A stretch of DNA of 64,000 nt. It comes from DATFJT01 sp965230755. Its GTDB lineage: Bacteria; Bacteroidota; Bacteroidia; Chitinophagales; Saprospiraceae. Below the pieces are notes generated by a model. It had not been told where the DNA came from. It made no database searches and saw only the letters and a list, made by a program, of their open reading frames with translations. The stretch spans positions 310,001 through 374,000 of the forward strand of contig CBDDLT010000016.1 in the NCBI GenBank assembly GCA_965230755.1, read 5' to 3'. A program made the translations under genes and the position numbers. Of this stretch, positions 61,403-64,000 are shown piece by piece. Every line of letters begins with the position of its first letter. The stretch's first letter is position 1.

Positions 61403-61440
61403 AAAAAGATGATGGCAACTATCTTCCTGTCGCCATCATC
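61403..61440 (-). terminator. Intrinsic terminator after the broken AraC gene
   Basis: On the minus strand GATGATGGC (61440-61432) and GCCATCATC (61416-61408) form a perfect 9-bp stem with a 15-base loop, followed by TTTTT (61407-61403). It ends transcripts that come from the AraC region and insulates the Crp/Fnr gene. A second arm pair CAGAGCC/GGCTCTG (61509-61561) lies upstream of it. Confidence 0.75.
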
Positions 61441-61596
61441 CCTAAACTAAATATTGGATTAATGAAAAATTGATCTATTAATCACTTAATACCTGTGCTA
61501 CTAACAAACAGAGCCGAAAGATGTTCGAATGAAAATAAAATTCCACTTGAATTTTGGCTCTGATCATGTCGATTGAATGTAATATCAGAGACCTGA

Positions 61597-62463
61597 TCAC
61601 ATTTCCTGGTCCAACTTCTCCCGAAACTGGCTCGGCGTTAATCCCACTTTGGACTTAAACAATCTAATCATATTGTTGGGCTCGGAGAAATTCAATTCGA
61701 AAGCTATCTCAGAAATCGTCTGAATCGTATAATGTAGCCTAGACTTAATCTCAAGAATAATTCTATCCTTGATCATCTCACTTGCCGTAATGCCAAACTG
61801 ATCTTTTACCGCATTATTAATGCTAACACGACTGACACCTATGATATGTGCATATTCGTTGACCCTCTGTTTTTCTGCAAAGTTTTTTTCTAATGACTCC
61901 TTGAAAAGGTAAGCCAGATTATTGACTTGAGTATCGGCAGCCAATTCATGATATTGACAAAACGCCCTATTCATTTTGATCAGGACATAGTACAATACCG
62001 ATCTCATGAGATGGTCAGAGTCCTTTTGATAGTGTCTAATCTCATAAAGTAACTCCTGAAAAATGTCATTTTCGAATTAAAACAGTCTCCCTTTTGGAAT
62101 AAAGAAGGCTGGAACACTTCGGTTGTAAAAAAACTGGAGCCTATATACGAAGAGCTGATCCGAAAAAAACTTATTCAAAAATTCCCTTTCGAATATTAAA
62201 AAGAAGCCTTTAATATTTCGCCGATCAAGACGCCAACTTCTCTTCTGATAAGGAGAAATGAAAAGAAAGGTTCCTGCTCTAATGGGGATTTCTTCGGTAT
62301 CCAATATAATACTTCCAAGGCCTTGGGTGAATATCATGATCTCGAAGAAATCCGTACAATGAACCTCCCTTCCAAAAAAGAAATGGGGTGTTTTCTCAAT
62401 CACCCCTAAATCCATCTGTAGAGGAAAGTCATATTTCTGCTTCGAAAATCGGAATACCTTCAT
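61597..62463 (-). pseudogene. AraC-family regulator interrupted by one in-frame TAA
   Basis: From ATG 62463 to the stop at 61597 the frame is open but for a TAA at 62079-62077. Before it, 128 codons give the cupin-like sensor half (KVFRFSKQKYDFPLQMDLGVI, IILDTEEIPIRAGTFLFISPY). After it, the same frame goes on with FENDIFQELLYEIRHYQK and reaches a complete AraC double HTH (SISNN-like VSRVSINNAVKDQFGITASEMI and ISEIAFELNFSEPNNMIRLFKSKVGLTPSQFREKL). The whole would have about 288 residues, the normal length. A single base change from CAA, GAA, AAA or TCA would make the stop. An internal ATG at 62007 could still give a free DNA-binding half. A sequencing error is possible. Confidence 0.82.
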
Positions 62464-62510
62464 CAACGCTTATTTAAACCGAACCATTAACCTTCGCTAA
62501 CATTGAAGAT

Positions 62511-63140
62511 TTACAATACTTCGGTCAATTCTGCACCGCCCTTATGTGTAAGTCTAAATGAGCGATATTTTTTAGTATTTCGAAGATACTCAATAAATGA
62601 TTTTGAACTTGGCATAGACGCATTGTCTGTATAAATTAAGGCGCCCTTACGCAACTTGGGCTCTAACACCTTAATCAATGGTAAGTACAAATCATTCCAA
62701 CCATCCATCAATAAGAAATCTATACCTTCCGGAATATCAGCCAAGGTTTCTAAGGCATCTCCTTCTCTTAATTCTATAACATCGTCCAACTGCGCCTCCT
62801 CAAAATTCTTCTGCGCTACCCGACATTTTTCCGGTAGAATTTCTGTGGTGATCACTCTTCCTCCATTTTCCTTAGCTGCAGCACCGAGATACAATGTCGA
62901 AATTCCGAAGGATGTACCAAACTCCACAATGTGTTTTGCTCCCGTCTTGATGAGTAAATCATATATATACTGACCCTGTTCTTCAGAAATAGCAATATAA
63001 GTATCCTTCATGTCCTGAGGTTTGAGTTTTCGAAAAACTGCCTTGGATAGACCTTTTAATATTTTTCCCATTTCAGAAGAAGCTTCGCTGTGAAGTCGTT
63101 CTAAAAGCTCTAATACCAAAGGATATTTAATCGTATTCAT
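62511..63140 (-). CDS. Class I SAM O-methyltransferase-like protein
   Basis: This 209-residue protein has the motif HIVEFGTSFGISTLYLGAAA (about 71-90), the acidic loop VITTEILPEKCRVAQKNFEEA, EGDALETLADIPEGIDFLLMDGW and LRKGALIYTDNA. These fit the Methyltransf_24/catechol-O-methyltransferase-like group, and a metal-binding Asp is visible in LLMDGW. The substrate is unknown. It lies upstream of the broken AraC gene on the same strand, 47 bases from it, and may have been controlled by that regulator. Confidence 0.86.
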   Translation of the reverse strand: MNTIKYPLVLELLERLHSEASSEMGKILKGLSKAVFRKLKPQDMKDTYIAISEEQGQYIYDLLIKTGAKHIVEFGTSFGISTLYLGAAAKENGGRVITTEILPEKCRVAQKNFEEAQLDDVIELREGDALETLADIPEGIDFLLMDGWNDLYLPLIKVLEPKLRKGALIYTDNASMPSSKSFIEYLRNTKKYRSFRLTHKGGAELTEVL

Positions 63141-63501
63141 AGTTTGATACTTTTTCGTTTATAATCAATTTGAAATAAAGTTATTACCGAGAGAGATAAC
63201 AAGGACTATCAAAAAAGGAATTTTGACTATCATTTTGATAAACAGATCAAGTTTCCTTTGGTTTTAAGTGATATGAAACGGGTTCTGGAAAGTACAGGAA
63301 GCAAAGATGGACCCAGCTAATTTATTAGAAAATAGTTGAATCGGTAGGCGAGCTAGGCTAAAATAAGTTATCGTATACTAGGTGCATTCTTTATTGTCGT
63401 TTAGCCTCATTTACTTGTTTTAATTCTTCACTATTTTGGTTATTTGGTGCAATTATGCTTTATTATAGCAAATTTTTAATATATAATTTCAAACTCTCGT
63501 T
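63141..63501. other. Intergenic region, divergent promoters presumed
   Basis: These 361 AT-rich bases separate the O-methyltransferase (minus) from the DoxX-like gene (plus). An 8-base pair AGGCTAAA (near 63355) and TTTAGCCT (near 63397) could fold. I saw no open frame with a signal or known family, no tRNA and no clear TAnnTTTG. Confidence 0.35.
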
Positions 63502-63876
63502 ATGAACAGTAAAGTTGTTATGGGATTGCGCATCTTGTTGGGTATTTTCATTTTGGTCTTCGGCTTGAACAAGTTTCTTAATTTTATGCCTTTTCCTCCT
63601 ATTCCAGGAGATGGGGGAACACTAATGACCATTTATTTTACTTCCGGGTTTCTTAAAATAATAGGAATACTGGAAATTTTAGGAGGAATAGCACTCATTG
63701 TAAATAAGTTCGTTCCACTCTCATTGACGATTACGACTGCGATTATGTTAAATGCATTCTTGTTCCACGCATTACACGATCCAGCCAATATCATGGGAGC
63801 TATAATAGGCCTAGTTCTTTGCCTTGTTTTGGTTTATGCCTACAAAGGAAGATTCTCAGATTTGCTCAGCGCATAA
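63502..63876 (+). CDS. DoxX-like small membrane protein
   Basis: This 124-residue protein has four membrane helices: KVVMGLRILLGIFILVFGLNKF, a second at IYFTSGFLKIIGILEILGGIAL, a third at LSLTITTAIMLNAFLFHAL and a fourth at IMGAIIGLVLCLVLVYAY. The GLNKF after helix 1 and the E-I-L-G-G in helix 2 are typical of the DoxX family. The role is unknown. Some members act with redox enzymes at the membrane. The next gene, 99 bases on, is an SDR oxidoreductase on the same strand. Confidence 0.83.
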   Translation: MNSKVVMGLRILLGIFILVFGLNKFLNFMPFPPIPGDGGTLMTIYFTSGFLKIIGILEILGGIALIVNKFVPLSLTITTAIMLNAFLFHALHDPANIMGAIIGLVLCLVLVYAYKGRFSDLLSA

Positions 63877-63902
63877 ATTCGAATATTTACTGAGCTTTAA
63901 GT

Positions 63903-63985
63903 TTTTACTCATTCTAAACTATGGGGCGGGTTGCTTGTTACAACAAGTATCTATTAATAAAATCTACAGTTTAGAATGAGTAAAA
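63903..63985. promoter_or_regulatory. 18-bp perfect inverted repeat around the SDR gene start
   Basis: TTTTACTCATTCTAAACT (63903-63920) is the exact reverse complement of AGTTTAGAATGAGTAAAA (63968-63985), with a 47-base spacer. The right arm contains the ATG at 63976 and the first codons. Inside the spacer lies a second small repeat CTTGTT-AC-AACAAG (63934-63947). In RNA the long stem would hide the start codon. In DNA the arms could be two operators. Confidence 0.6.
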
Positions 63986-64000
63986 CAGTCTTAATTACCG
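63976..64000 (+). CDS. Start of an SDR-family oxidoreductase (cut by window edge)
   Basis: Eight codons are present, MSKTVLIT, which is the usual first beta-strand of a short-chain dehydrogenase before the TGxxxGxG nucleotide loop. It is the only sensible frame at the edge. The ATG is inside the right arm of the 18-bp inverted repeat. The assignment rests on eight residues and may be wrong. Confidence 0.45.

Noticed and set aside
63921..63974. Tiny frame (ATG 63921) inside the inverted-repeat spacer, as a regulatory leader peptide
   Set aside because: 17 codons with no run of one amino acid and no proof of translation. It is a chance frame at this length.
1..64000. CRISPR array, rRNA operon, insertion sequence or prophage
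   Set aside because: I saw no regular direct-repeat array, rRNA sequence, transposase or integrase. The HigBA pair is the only mobile-type module.

Overview
The window reads as a chromosomal segment of a member of the Bacteroidota, most likely a marine Cytophagales- or Saprospiria-like bacterium. Three products end in type IX secretion (T9SS) C-terminal sorting domains. The window has two large 'triple-tyrosine' propeller sensors, a TonB receptor with an N-terminal carboxypeptidase-like domain, many outer-membrane barrels and lipoproteins, and almost no Shine-Dalgarno sites. The promoters that can be recognised fit the Bacteroidota -7 element TAnnTTTG. The species cannot be named from the sequence alone.

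Left third (1-24.6 kb): a propeller/Y_Y_Y/LytS-type histidine kinase cut by the window edge, two tandem PorT-like barrels, a small secreted Cys-rich protein, a membrane-bound AraC regulator, tRNA-Asn and a PfkB sugar kinase. Next comes the housekeeping operon uvrA-mgsA-rlmN (minus strand). It is followed by a minus-strand group of an AraC regulator, two secreted NTF2-like proteins and an alpha/beta hydrolase that ends in a clear terminator. After that lie a HigBA-type toxin-antitoxin pair, an overlapping set of purine nucleoside phosphorylase, a BNR/sortilin-like T9SS protein and a lipoprotein, and the conserved rimP-nusA-infB operon with its own promoter and a terminator-like leader hairpin.

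Middle (24.6-36.2 kb): a BCCT transporter coupled to a PlsC-like acyltransferase, an SBBP-repeat T9SS protein, a 139-aa protein that is little more than a T9SS sorting domain, an AlgI/AlgX-like O-acetylation pair, a lipoprotein glycerophosphodiesterase, and a large membrane-tethered propeller regulator that ends in a LuxR-type HTH and lacks a kinase domain.

Main accessory locus (36.2-52.1 kb): eight genes on the plus strand, read away from that regulator. In order they are a clan GH-A glycosidase fused to a long predicted outer-membrane barrel, a glycan-binding-like lipoprotein, a GH16 beta-1,3-glucanase lipoprotein, a PKD/Ig-like/CBM-like lipoprotein, a cytoplasmic 1162-aa phosphorylase resembling the beta-1,3-glucan phosphorylase families GH149/GH161, a GH17 lipoprotein, a GH30 lipoprotein, and a GPH-type sugar transporter. 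Together they describe capture, cutting, import and phosphorolysis of a laminarin-like beta-1,3/1,6-glucan. No SusC/SusD pair is present, so outer-membrane entry is unexplained unless the barrel fused to the first enzyme provides it. This is the most interesting system in the window.

Right end (52.2-64 kb): a methyltransferase, a radical SAM protein, a PadR regulator coupled to a membrane-anchored M23 peptidase carrying a PadR-associated N-terminal helix domain, two tandem secreted LRR paralogues, a TonB receptor, a Crp/Fnr regulator, an AraC regulator broken by one in-frame stop, an O-methyltransferase, a DoxX-like protein, and the first codons of an SDR gene whose start lies inside an 18-bp perfect inverted repeat.
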